Program-made: the position numbers and the translations under genes
The notes under the pieces: model-generated
What the model saw: only the letters and a program-made list of their open reading frames with translations
Database searches by the model: none
Told to the model about the DNA's origin: nothing
Shown here: positions 18,398-27,809 of the stretch, in pieces
Numbering within the stretch: position 1 is the stretch's first letter
Layout of the letters: every line of letters starts with the position of its first letter
From: DASZIT01 sp963770635
Lineage (GTDB): Bacteria; Actinomycetota; Acidimicrobiia; Acidimicrobiales; RAAP-2
Assembly (NCBI GenBank): GCA_963770635.1
Contig: CAVYQI010000004.1
Coordinates: 62,001-126,000, forward strand
Length of the DNA: 64,000 bases
Direction of reading: 5' to 3'

Positions 18398-20231
18398 TCT
18401 CGGTCCCGATCAGTTCGGAACGGGAGACGAGGGCGTCGCGAAGGGCTTCGACCACCGATCGCTCGGAGGCGATGATGTCCCGGGCCGCCTGGTGGGCGGC
18501 CTGGAGCAATCCGTCGGCTTCTGCCCGGGCCGTGTCATCGCCCATCACCTTGTCGACCAGGGTCCCTCCGAACGGCCCGCCGGAGCCCGCCGCGATGGAG
18601 AGGAGCGACGAGCCCATCCCGTAACCGCCGACCATCGCACAGGCCAGCTGGGTGGCCCCGAGCAGATCACCGGCCGGACCCGAGGATACGTCTCCGAAGA
18701 AGACCTCCTCGGCGGCCAGCCCACCCATGGAGATCCGGAGCAGAGCCTCCATCTCCTGGCGGGTCTGCATGAAACGCTCTTCGGCGTCGGAGTGCTGCAG
18801 CAGTCCCAACGAATCCCGCCGCTTGATGATAGAGAGCACGTCCAGTTTGCGGCCCTCGCCGACGACGTAGGCCACTGCCGCATGACCGGCCTCATGGGTC
18901 GCCACCCGCTGTCGCTCGGCATCGGTGTACACCGCCGGGTCGGTGACGCCGAGCTCCACTGACAGCTTGGCCGCAGAAATGTCGGCCATGGTCATCTCGG
19001 TCCGCCCGTCGGTCAACGCCACGATGAGCGACTCGTCTAACAGGCGCTCGAGATCGGCGGGCGAATACCCGATCGTCATCCCGGCGATCTCGTCGACGGC
19101 TGCCTCTGACGACAGCGACTCGACGTGGTTCTTCTTGGCCAGGTAGTAGGAAATGATGTCGGAACGGCCGACCCGGCCGGGCAGCCCGAAGTAGATCGAC
19201 CGGTCGAACCGACCCGGGCGGATCAGGGCCGGGTCCAGGTCGTCGCGGCGGTTGGTGGCGGCCACGACCAAGACATTGGGTCGCTCGAGTTGGGGCTTGG
19301 CCAGCTGATGACGGGCCGATAGGAACTTGTTGGCGACGTCGACGTAGAAACCAACGATACGCTGGCCCTTCGTCGGCTCGTCAAAGCTCTGAAGCTGGAC
19401 GAGCAGCTCGTTCACAACACCAGCCACCCCCTGGGAGCCAGTCGAGGACATCCCCTGGCGGGCCGAGCCGATGGCATCGATCTCCTCGATAAACCCGATG
19501 GCCCCGCCTTCCGCCCGTGCGTACTTGCGCAAGGCTCGGAAGTAGCTGCGGATCTTTCGGTTCGTCTGGCCGTAGAACATCGACTGGAACGAGCTCGACG
19601 AGACGAACAGGAACGGGACACCGGCGTCTTTGGCCATCGCCTTGGCGATGAAGGTCTTCCCCGTTCCTGGGGGCCCTTCGAAGAGGATCCCGCGGCGGGG
19701 GACGCCCCCCATATGGTCACGGAACGCCTTGTGACCGAGAAAGAGATTGATGGTGCGGGCGACTTCGGCCTTGTTGGCGTCGATTCCCACCACGTCATCG
19801 AGTCCGACATCGAGCTGCTCAGGGCGGTAGAGCATGTGGGGGGACTTGCCCGCCCCGAGCAGGGGGGCAAGCATGACAATGAGGAGAACCAGGATCAACA
19901 CCCCGGCCGGGACCATCGGGACCATCGAGGGCGGGATGTGGGGGAAGCGGACCAGCCAGTGGCCGGTCAGGTCCCGGTAGGCGAAGAATCCGCCGGGGAT
20001 CAGCAGCAAGACAGCGGTCCGCTTCAGCCGAGCCTGACGGTGGTGCTCCTTGGTGCGGGCCACGTCGACCCCCCGGGTGGCACTCCCAGGGGTGAGCAGG
20101 CCGGCGACGGCGTATTCAGCAGTCTGGGCATTCACGCTGGGCCCGGCGGTGTGGCCCTTGGGACCAGCTGCGTCGCCCGAATTCGAAATCTGGCGCCCCA
20201 CGGTTGGATCTGGCACAGATGACTCCCTCAT
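18333..20231 (-). CDS. FtsH-like AAA membrane metalloprotease, divergent
   Basis: A 632-residue ATP-dependent zinc protease. Two hydrophobic segments (near residues 70 and 95) replace the usual FtsH N-terminus and its periplasmic domain. The AAA module has Walker A GPPGTGKT near 189, a Walker B reading GFIEEIDAIG where FtsH usually has FIDEIDA, and SRH TNRRDDLDPALIRPGRFDR. An insertion of about 35 residues (around VGFYVDVANKF) lies between them. The zinc site HEAGH is near residue 444, with the third ligand probably the Asp of GPAGDLLGATQ. The ATG at 20231 is preferred to upstream in-frame starts because similarity begins only later. It is probably a quality-control protease distinct from canonical FtsH. 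Confidence 0.85.
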   Translation of the reverse strand: MRESSVPDPTVGRQISNSGDAAGPKGHTAGPSVNAQTAEYAVAGLLTPGSATRGVDVARTKEHHRQARLKRTAVLLLIPGGFFAYRDLTGHWLVRFPHIPPSMVPMVPAGVLILVLLIVMLAPLLGAGKSPHMLYRPEQLDVGLDDVVGIDANKAEVARTINLFLGHKAFRDHMGGVPRRGILFEGPPGTGKTFIAKAMAKDAGVPFLFVSSSSFQSMFYGQTNRKIRSYFRALRKYARAEGGAIGFIEEIDAIGSARQGMSSTGSQGVAGVVNELLVQLQSFDEPTKGQRIVGFYVDVANKFLSARHQLAKPQLERPNVLVVAATNRRDDLDPALIRPGRFDRSIYFGLPGRVGRSDIISYYLAKKNHVESLSSEAAVDEIAGMTIGYSPADLERLLDESLIVALTDGRTEMTMADISAAKLSVELGVTDPAVYTDAERQRVATHEAGHAAVAYVVGEGRKLDVLSIIKRRDSLGLLQHSDAEERFMQTRQEMEALLRISMGGLAAEEVFFGDVSSGPAGDLLGATQLACAMVGGYGMGSSLLSIAAGSGGPFGGTLVDKVMGDDTARAEADGLLQAAHQAARDIIASERSVVEALRDALVSRSELIGTEIIDVIVSAETTRSPGWAHLDA

Positions 20232-20615
20232 CTTCGTCGCCCCCTGCCATGGAAATCGTGGGCGATCCATGAAAGGAACGGGGCTCAGGCGGAAAACTTG
20301 TCTTTTTCCTGCCCGGGACGCCGGGATTCCGCTCTCGGCGACGATGGCGCACCGTCCCCCACTGACGATTAGAGCAGGTCGGAACCGGTTCGGCAACGGC
20401 GGGGCGCGCCCGACCAGGCGAGACCATCGCAGGAGCGACGTCAAAAGCGATCGATCGTCGTGGCAGGGGCGACTAATTCAGAGGCGTCATGAGCAAATCT
20501 CGCTTCGAGGGCACCTCGATTCAAAGGCGGCCCACATTGGGTCCAAAGACGACCCAATCAGCCATTTCGGCTAGGCCACTTGTCCGGAGGCCAGCGCCCC
20601 CCTCGGTCGCCGCAA
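20232..20615. other. Intergenic stretch upstream of the FtsH-like gene
   Basis: 384 bases between the FtsH-like start and the 3' end of the pilin operon. It should hold the FtsH-like promoter and the pilin terminator. I saw no convincing gene, RNA or clear terminator here. Confidence 0.4.
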
Positions 20616-22881
20616 TCAGGGGGCGGGCACCGTCGGGCACGTGGTCGTCCCCGAGACCTGCGTGCCAACTGGCTGGGCATAGGCTGATGTGAAGCTTTTT
20701 ACCGAAATCGAAGTGGCTCCGATGGCTGCCGGCGCAGACGCCACAACGATCTGTTGCGTGGCCCCGAAAGCCCCGATCATCACCTGCTCGCCAGTGGTGA
20801 TGGCGACTTTCACGCCAGAGGACAGCGATAGCGAAGTGACAGCAGTTTGTCCAAGCGTCAGCGCCGTCGCAAGCGGCGACGAGGTTCCATAGACATTGAT
20901 GAGGGCGGGACAGCTCGAAGCGGGCAAGATACCCGACGAAATTCAGGTTGTATGACGCCGTGCCGGGGTTGAGATAGCTGGGCGGGGCAACCAGTTCGAA
21001 CCGGGGGTCCCAGGTGTAGTACTTATTGAACCCGGTGGATCCAACGATGCCCACGGCCCCTCGGGCCTCTTGTTGAAGGGAGCCAAAGAGAACAAGGTTT
21101 CCCATCTGAGTACCGGACGTCGTAGTTATTGACCCCAAACGATTGGGTGAGTGCGAGTATGGCTGCATCGATGGTGACGTTGTTGGATGAGTCGACCGGT
21201 TGGCAAAGAGGCGGCGCGAGCGAACCGGAGGCTCCGCAGACCGGCAAGGGGCTGTACTGGGCATGGCTTCCCTGCGTTGTGGGATAGATGGGGTGATCGA
21301 CCTCGATGTAGTGATTGGCAATCAAGCCCAGCGCATCGTTCTTACCATCGGTCCGGTATTTACAGGCACTCTCCTGAGCGGTTCCCACCCACTCGTTCGG
21401 GGTCGAACAATCCGTGTAGGTCAGGTCCAGGCCGGCCATGCTGCTGCTGCCATCGATGATGATGTCGTTTGCCGTCCCGATCGTAAGGTCCCCAGCGATC
21501 GTTGAGCTTGCTGCCAGACTGCCACTGACGAACGCGTCGCCCTCGGAGTCCTGCGTGCCCGAACCCGTCCACCCGAAGTAACCGGGCATCGTGTAGCCGT
21601 TGAGGGTGTAGTTGCCGAACGTCTGCTTGTCTTGCCCGGTACCAGATGGGAAGTAGGGAGGGAGATCGTCGAACGGGTTGGCGCCTGCACCGTAGAACGT
21701 GCTATTCGGATTTTGAATTGATGTCGCGACCGCGTCATTTACGTAGATGACACCGTTGGGCGGCAGATTTCCCGCCGTGGCACCCAGCGGACAGCCGGTG
21801 CTGGGGTGCACGGTGTCCAAGCTTGTGACGGTCATTTGCGAACCCGACAAGACAATTGTCGTCGGACCGTAATAGACACAGCCATTGTTGGGAGCGGCGA
21901 TGGCTGCCACCTGTGCGAGGGAGGAATCATCCGAGGGGGGAGTCTGGTGTGGTTGGTTGTCGGCGCTTACCGGAGGTGCCGCATAGTTCCCAACGTCGGT
22001 CGGGTCGCTAAGCGGACAGGCGGGGTCGGTAAAAATGCAGCCGGGATCCTGGGTCTTCACCGACGCCCAGGGCGACGACGGCGCCGAAATTCGGTCCGTT
22101 CGACGAATTGCCATTGGTGACATATATCGAGTCGTTGGAGAACACCGGGCCGTTGATGGTGTCGCTGGGACCGAAGTAGACGGGAGTGCAGTTCGGACCT
22201 GCTCCGCTGTAGGCGGTTCCCAGACTGTTGTTCTGCCAGTCGTATTTGCAGACACCTCCTCCCGCGGTAGTTCGGATTGGTTGCAGAAGGATCCGAGGCC
22301 TCATAGTCGCTCCACCACAACGTCGTGAGGAAACCATTTACCGGCGCCAGATTCGCGACCGCGGACTCATAGGCATAAAAGCCGGGGAACCCAGCGACGC
22401 CGACGATCTGTACCTTAAGCGTCGACAATGACCCGTCGGAGTTGAACACCGGCTGGGGATTGTCGAACAGGTACCACTCGGGAATAGTGCCGCTCCCACC
22501 CGTAGTCTGGGAGACGAGGTTCCAAGTCTGATAGAGGGCACCCTGGCACAGCGATTCGGCGTTGGTGGATTGGTTGCAGTTGGCCAGATTTGGATTGGTG
22601 TTCACGATGCTCTGGTACGAATTCATGCCGGCCTCGAGTCCCCGATAGGCGGCGTGCTGAACGCTGTTCGCCTGCAACAGTGGGTCGGTCTGGATGGTCT
22701 GCTGGACAAGCATGACCCCGACGGTCATCAGCAGGGCCGACAAGGCAATCACCATGATCACGGCCTGACCGACATCCTGTTTTGTGCGGTGCAACCGGCG
22801 AGAGACAGCTTGACCTATGTGCCCCTTGCGACCACCGCCCGATTGCCTGCTTCGTTGGATACTCATATTGGTCACCCTCAT
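20616..22881 (-). CDS. PilX-like minor pilin with long beta-rich domain, four frameshifts
   Basis: Third gene of pilin operon A. The N-terminus has GQAVIMVIALSALLMTVGVM, the PilX-type hydrophobic helix, followed by HAAYRGLEAGMNSY. The body contains DTINGPVFSNDSIYV, DIIIDGSSSMAGLDLTY, GLIANHYIEVDHPI and TWDPRFELVAPPSYL, as in large PilX-like proteins with a beta-solenoid-like domain. The C-terminus carries a 72-residue module shared with the PilV-like gene. Reading moves frame near 22262, 22061, 21117 and 20940. Each shift is corrected by dropping one G from a G run, and four such corrections give exactly 753 residues. The start overlaps the previous stop (ATGA). Confidence 0.72.
20655..20870 (-). 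repeat. 72-codon beta-rich module, copy 1 (in PilX-like gene)
   Basis: Encodes ALTLGQTAVTSLSL through SFTSAYAQPVGTQV. The same module, of equal length and similar DNA, occurs at 25948-26163 in the PilV-like gene, in the same orientation. It reads like a domain insertion between CPALINVYG and the terminal TTTC stretch. Confidence 0.75.
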
Positions 22882-23664
22882 CCGACCGTGGGACTGTAGA
22901 GATAGGAGGTCGACGAGAGCCGGTACACGATGGTGTCGTCTTCTGCCGGCGCCAGCAGCTTCGAACCCGGAGCCCTGATCATCAGGTCGATCTCAACTCC
23001 CTGCACAGTGTCATAGGGGCAGGTGGTTACGAGGTTCGATGAATAGGTACACGTCGACCCGAAAGTCGATGCGACCGAACTGCCGGCCACGGTGGTCTGG
23101 ACACCAACACTGTTGAGGAGGGTAAAGGTGAAGACCGGGGTCGGAGACCCTACCGATGGCCAGGTCGAGTTGATGACGTTGGTAATCGATGCCACCCGCT
23201 TGGCCGGGTTGTTGTTGAACGTGCAGGTGGCCGTGGATGAAACGCTGAGTGGGCAAGTGTTGGCGTCAGCCAGCGTGTCGGTAACGGTGAACGTCGTACC
23301 GGTGGGCGACGGAGCTCCCAGTGGCGGTGGTGAGGCCGGCGACCACCTTCGCCGGTCGACCGGGTACCCCGACGTTGGCATAGAACGTTACCGAGGTTGT
23401 GCTCACCGCTCCGACTAGGAACGGGGGCACCGGAGCGCCGGTGCCGGTCGGAGGAGCCGGTTCGACTTCGGATCTGATCAGGCGTTGGACGTTGGTGGAT
23501 ACCGGGAGGATCTGCTGGGTGTTTGCGTACGAGGTATGCACCAGGTTGCTGACATTCAAGAAGGTATCGAGAGAGACGGTGACGAGGGTTCCCACCGTGA
23601 CGAACAGGATCGCGGAGACCAGCAGCTCGATCAGCGTCAGGCCGGCGTCGTCTCTCTCGTTCAT
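22878..23664 (-). CDS. PilW-like minor pilin, one frameshift
   Basis: Second gene of pilin operon A. The class III signal AG-LTLIELLVSAILFV starts at residue 7, with cleavage expected after Gly and the usual Glu at +5, so the product is a type IV prepilin. The rest is a beta-rich globular domain with Cys pairs (TCPLSVSSTATC, TCTYSSNLVTTC). The frame changes near 23325: the first part ends in GLTTATG and the second continues GAPSPTGTTFTV. Removing one G from a GGG run joins them into 261 residues. It lies 60 bases after the PilV-like gene and overlaps the PilX-like start. Confidence 0.78.
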
Positions 23665-23724
23665 CCGACGTCGGAACGCGGCCCGGGATCCTCGTTGTCC
23701 TTCAAGCCCGGGTGCATAGCCGTC

Positions 23725-26700
23725 TCATGGTCCGGTCACCAACGGGGTTTGCGGGAGCGTGTAGACCGTGCTGCCAACCGTCACGAGCCCGGGAGCAACG
23801 ATCACGAAGGAAGTGATCGACGAGCTGACCCTGCCGTCACCTTCAGGAGTAGCGACCCGAAAGGAACCTCGGTTCGGCTGAGACCATCAGGGCCGGTGGG
23901 CTGAAGGGTGTACTTGTCGGACCCGCACCCGTCCCACGGTGGTCGCGGTCAGGGTGAGCACGTCGCCGGACTCCGGGCATCCGGCAGACGAGTTCACCTG
24001 GATGGGAAGGACCGCCAGCGGGACGGTTGCACCCGGGGGAGGTGGCGGTGTTACCCGGAATCGAGGCTGGCCGAGCCGTAAGCGCCGACGGAAACGTGTC
24101 CTCAGTCGGGCAGTCGCCGGCCGACAGGCCGTAACCGGCGGCAAACGGAAAGATGTCAGGGATGGAGGTCGTGTTGGCGAGATCTGTCGGCCGGGTTCGC
24201 CCGCCACTGGATTCCAGTACCCGAGTGATCCAGGGGTTGGTTGGTCAAGATGCCGATTCTGGCCAGTTCGATCGGAATACTGGAGTTGGGTCTCCGGTCA
24301 GCTTCAACCCGAGTCAGCGGTGCGATCGTTCCAAGTTCCACTCGGACCGGCAGTCGACATCATGATCACCGAACTGGACGGTGTTGCGCCGACCGCCGAA
24401 CAGGTGGAAGTCCCACCGGTGGGGGTGCAGGAGATGCCAGTCAGGTAGAGAGCGCTTACGTCTGCGGTTGGAATCGATGCACTCGACCAGCTGGCGCTGG
24501 TACCCGGAGTGCCGTACAGAATGGCCGCCGCCGGATTGGCGCCGCTCGTATTCGACGCCGCGACGGCGCAGGTTGTCGAGTTGGGACACGACACCGCCGA
24601 CACCGACGTAATTCCGGCCGGAATGGAGGCCGCGGGTGACCACGTCCAAGGCGAACCACTGGCACCGGAGAGAATCACCGGTCCGGCAGGACTAGAGCCA
24701 CTGGCTCCAATGGCGACACAGGCCGTCGACGAGGGGCAGACCACCTGGGAGATCGATGATGGGGTGGTGCTTGGCACACCGGTATCGTTTGCGAGAGAGG
24801 AGCCAACCGCTCCCGAGTCGATGAGCGACTGCCCTGACGAGCCGGTGCCCACCACCAAACAGGTGGTGGAAGGGCAGACGAGATCGGAGAGTGAGCTTGG
24901 CGCCAGGCCGCCCCCCGGCAAGGCATCGCCCGTCCAAACGGAAACCCCGAGTAGGGAGATGGTGTCCGTTATCGCAACCGGTACTGTGGGTCCGATTATC
25001 AGTAGCCTTCCGGTCCCGATGGCCATGCAACCCGCGTTGGTGGGGCATGCCACCTGGGTGAGGTTGAAGACGACATTCAGGCCCGATATCGAAAGGGTGG
25101 TGGCGCCCCATGTCCCTGCAGAGGGCGCTCCTGAGCTTCCGTAGAGCGGCCCTGACGCGGACACGCCGAAGAGAACGCCAAGCAAGGCGCCGCTCCCGAC
25201 GGCGACACAATTCAGATTGGGTTGGCACGCCACCTGGTTCACGGTGGTCAATGCCGCCGGCAAGCCGAGCTCATTGAAGGTGACCGCATTCCAGGTGTCA
25301 CCGGTGGACAAGATGGTCCCGGCCAGGACCACGGGACCGCTGGTCCCGGTCCCCCACGCCACGCAGGCCGTGGTCGACGGGCAGATCACATTGGTCAGCG
25401 AGGTGACACCGGCAGGAACGGTGTCGGCGGTGACGGTGCTCGGGGTGGTGGTGTTGTCAGCGAGAATCGCACCATGCGGAGTCGTTCCGGTGAGACCGTA
25501 ACCGACCCCGATGCAGGCGGCAGTGGCACAGGCCACTGAAGCGATCCGGGTGCTCGAGGGGCTCGAGGGCAATGTTGGAGAACTCCACGTCGAACCTGAT
25601 GTAAACGCCAGAGTGGCTGCGGGCGGAGTTGCGCCCAAGGACCCGCTCGTTCCCTCGCCTTCGGAGACACAGGTGATCTGACCCGCTCCGGGACACGAGA
25701 CGCCATCGGCGGTGAAGGTGGACGTCGGGTAGCTCAAGCCGACGGTGCTTCCCTCGTCGTAGTACAGGGTCGAGAGAGGATTGGTGACTCCCGCGGTAAT
25801 ACCAAATGTGCTGTTCGACGGGCTGGTGGGTTCGCCGGGTGATCCATCGGTGCCGAGGTTCTCGACGAACGACGGATTCCCGTAGTTGTCGGCTGACAAC
25901 GGTGACCCCGCAACAGGATTACCCACGCTCACCGTGTACGGAGGAAAGACGGGCGTGCCGACTGGCTGGGCGAAGGTCGAAGTGAAGCTCGTCACCGGAA
26001 TCGAGGTCGCTCCCACGATGGCTGAACCACTGGCGATCACGTTCTGCACGTTGGAGCCAGAGCCGATCTCTACCTTTTCGCCTGCCGCGATGGGGGCGGT
26101 GAGCGCGGACACCGCCAGCGTCGTGACTCCGGTTTGTCCGAGGGAGAGGGCGGTGGTCAGCGCCGTCGAGACTGTCGGGCTCAGTTCCGCAAAGACGCAA
26201 CCGTACTGATCAGGGTAGATGGTTACTGGGCTGCCCGGCGATGGGGGTGTGAAGGTGACGGGGATGGCCTGAACCCGACCGGAGCCGTCGGGGTCGGACC
26301 ATGGGTTCCCTGCCAGGTCATTGGTCGCTGTGTCGCCGGAGATCTGCAGTTGGTAGAAACCGTATTGGGGGATACCTGGTGCCGGGTAGTCGAGGATCGT
26401 GGTATCGGTGATCTGTTGGCCAACCCCCCACGACACGGTGACCTGCAAATTGAGTACCTTGGCGCCCCCAGACGATGAGCAGAGATCCGGAGCCGTGTGT
26501 CCATCCTGGGTCCCCGTCCAGGTGTACTCAGCCCGGATGGTGAAGACGGTGCCACCTCGGGTCTCGGTGGGTACCGAGCAGTTGGTGGTGCACGGAGGGC
26601 TGGGCAACTTCGGAATGAGCGGCCTATCCGCATCCACCGCCAGTGATCCGAGGTTTGGGGGAGGATCCTGAGCGGTACCGAGGATTTCGACCCATTTTTC

Positions 26701-26937
26701 GGCAATGCCGAGTGCAGCCAGACTGTTCCTGGCCGAAGCAGCCTGGTGCACCTCGTTGGTCACGAGGTAACCAAGAGGAAGCATGGTGATCATGAGAAGC
26801 ACCAGTGCAACCATGACTTCGACCAAGCTGAAGGCACTCTCGTTCCGCCGTCTCGTCCCCGCGAGCCGAAGATGACGCCGGGACGCGAACGTTCCGCTCC
26901 TGTCCAGCTTGTCGGTCAACCGCATGAGAGGTCTCAT
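23725..26937 (-). CDS. Giant PilV-like minor pilin with nine paired-Cys repeats, 3' end frameshifted
   Basis: First gene of pilin operon A. Prepilin signal SA-FSLVEVMVALVLLMITML at residues 34-54 (Ala rather than Gly before the cleavage site). A pilin-like domain runs to about 250, then the shared 72-residue module (259-330). From about 410 to 850 there are nine units built on a Cys-pair motif such as VVCPSSTACVAIGASG, like a beta-propeller or BNR-type repeat. The intact frame ends at 24304, but coding continues: IPIELARIGILTNQPL, LPIQVNSSAGCPESG, LQPTGPDGLSRTEV, then ITSFVIVAPGLVTV, to a stop at 23725. About six single-base shifts, net zero, give 1070 residues. Confidence 0.7.
25948..26163 (-). 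repeat. 72-codon beta-rich module, copy 2 (in PilV-like gene)
   Basis: Encodes TALSLGQTGVTTLA through SFTSTFAQPVGTPV, matching copy 1 at 20655-20870. It interrupts what would otherwise read CVFAELS followed by YTVSVGNP, so it appears inserted in the pilin core. Confidence 0.75.
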
Positions 26938-27055
26938 GTGGGCACCCTTGGAAGACCTCGAATCGGCACGAATTCCACCCGTCCTAGGTAGTGATCATCG
27001 GCTTCGACGCCTGATTTCTTGAGGCTGATCGGCTATCGATGGGGGTCGTGAAGTG

Positions 27056-27071
27056 GTTACCAATAGGTAAC
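27056..27071. promoter_or_regulatory. Inverted repeat GTTACC-N4-GGTAAC
   Basis: A perfect six-base inverted repeat with a four-base centre, about 120 bases upstream of the PilV-like start. Its size suits a dimeric regulator site; no regulator is identified. Confidence 0.4.
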
Positions 27072-27119
27072 TTCGCTCTCCGTGCCGGCAAACGTGTCGG
27101 TCATTCCGCGCAGAGAACA

Positions 27120-27135
27120 TGCCGAAATATCGGCA
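27120..27135. promoter_or_regulatory. Inverted repeat TGCCGA-N4-TCGGCA
   Basis: A second perfect six-base inverted repeat with a four-base AT centre, 48 bases from the GTTACC repeat. Operator or RNA hairpin; undecided. Confidence 0.35.
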
Positions 27136-27141
27136 GATGAT

Positions 27142-27169
27142 TGGGACACCATTAGGGCCATTGGTCCCA
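27142..27169. repeat. Imperfect inverted repeat TGGGAC...GTCCCA
   Basis: TGGGAC and GTCCCA face each other across a 16-base centre that itself has partial pairing (CCAT with the complementary ATGG-type bases). It is the third dyad in this stretch. Confidence 0.3.
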
Positions 27170-27306
27170 TTCGTGGCGCTCGAGTCCCTCGTTAGGAGCA
27201 GATCGACGGGTTGAGCCGGCCGAGAGTAGTTCCCCGCCTGCCGTCATCCCGACCCAACTCGTCTCGGCTCGGGCGGGTCGGCCTCTAGCCGCATCCGGCG
27301 GTGAAG

Positions 27307-27336
27307 TCGTATCGAGCTGGACCCAGCCCGATACGA
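27307..27336. repeat. Twelve-base inverted repeat
   Basis: TCGTATCGAGCT and AGCCCGATACGA pair over 12 bases with one G-T type mismatch around a six-base loop. No T-run follows on either strand. It could be an operator or a terminator-like hairpin. Confidence 0.4.
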
Positions 27337-27529
27337 GTTCCTAAATGGCCACCCTCAGTGACATTCGCCGGGTACCCGAAGGTGTCCCATCGAAGACCGA
27401 ATCCAAGCCGCGGCAGGGTGCCAAACGCTCGCGCCAGGGATCACCTCCGCGCCAATCTAGGCTACATCCACGTTTACAAGCGGCTCCGGATCGGCGTTCG
27501 GATTTCCGGGTACGAGACCATCCAGGCGG

Positions 27530-27745
27530 CTAGTGGCGGATCGCTCTCATCGCGTCGACCGCAGGAACACAATCCTCCGACCAACCGCCTGGCCGGGACA
27601 GCACGTCATCGCCGGCGGGTGAGCTTGCCTGATCGATCAGCTGGTTCCGCAGGTAGTCCTGGAGGGATTGGTGCGCAGCCGCGGCACGGCGACGCAGGAC
27701 AGCATGGGTGTCTGTGGGCACGTCTTTGATTTGTACGCTCGGCAT
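27530..27745 (-). CDS. FitA/VapB-like antitoxin (ribbon-helix-helix), apparently orphan
   Basis: A 71-residue protein whose N-terminal half, MPSVQIKDVPTDTHAVLRRR then SLQDYLRNQLIDQA, is the ribbon-helix-helix pattern of FitA-type antitoxins. Such proteins repress their own operon and neutralise a PIN-domain RNase (VapC/FitB). The C-terminal part (VDAMRAIRH) is like the toxin-binding tail. No PIN-domain gene follows: the downstream 590 bases have no matching frame. It may be a relic, or may act on a toxin encoded elsewhere. Confidence 0.75.
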   Translation of the reverse strand: MPSVQIKDVPTDTHAVLRRRAAAAHQSLQDYLRNQLIDQASSPAGDDVLSRPGGWSEDCVPAVDAMRAIRH

Positions 27746-27809
27746 GAGCCCACTATCGCGCCGTCAATCGGCACACGAAAGTGACTGACGGGTAACGCGC
27801 TCTGACCTG

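Larger units (their letters stand above)
26938..27529. other. 592-base intergenic region upstream of pilin operon A
   Basis: No convincing gene on either strand. It should hold the promoter of the pilin operon and contains four inverted repeats, listed separately. I found no c-di-GMP riboswitch pattern and no toxin gene next to the antitoxin at 27530. Confidence 0.5.

Noticed and set aside
20940..22262. Programmed +1 frameshifting in the PilX-like gene
   Set aside because: Four shifts in one gene without a common slippery site or rare-codon context are better explained by run-length errors; kept only as an alternative in the findings.
20232..27529. Prophage or insertion sequence as the source of operon A
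   Set aside because: No integrase, transposase, terminal repeats or tRNA attachment site were seen; the genes are prepilins by their signal sequences.
27301..27729. Plus-strand frames in the region next to the antitoxin
   Set aside because: No start context, domain or toxin motif; part of it is antisense to the antitoxin gene.
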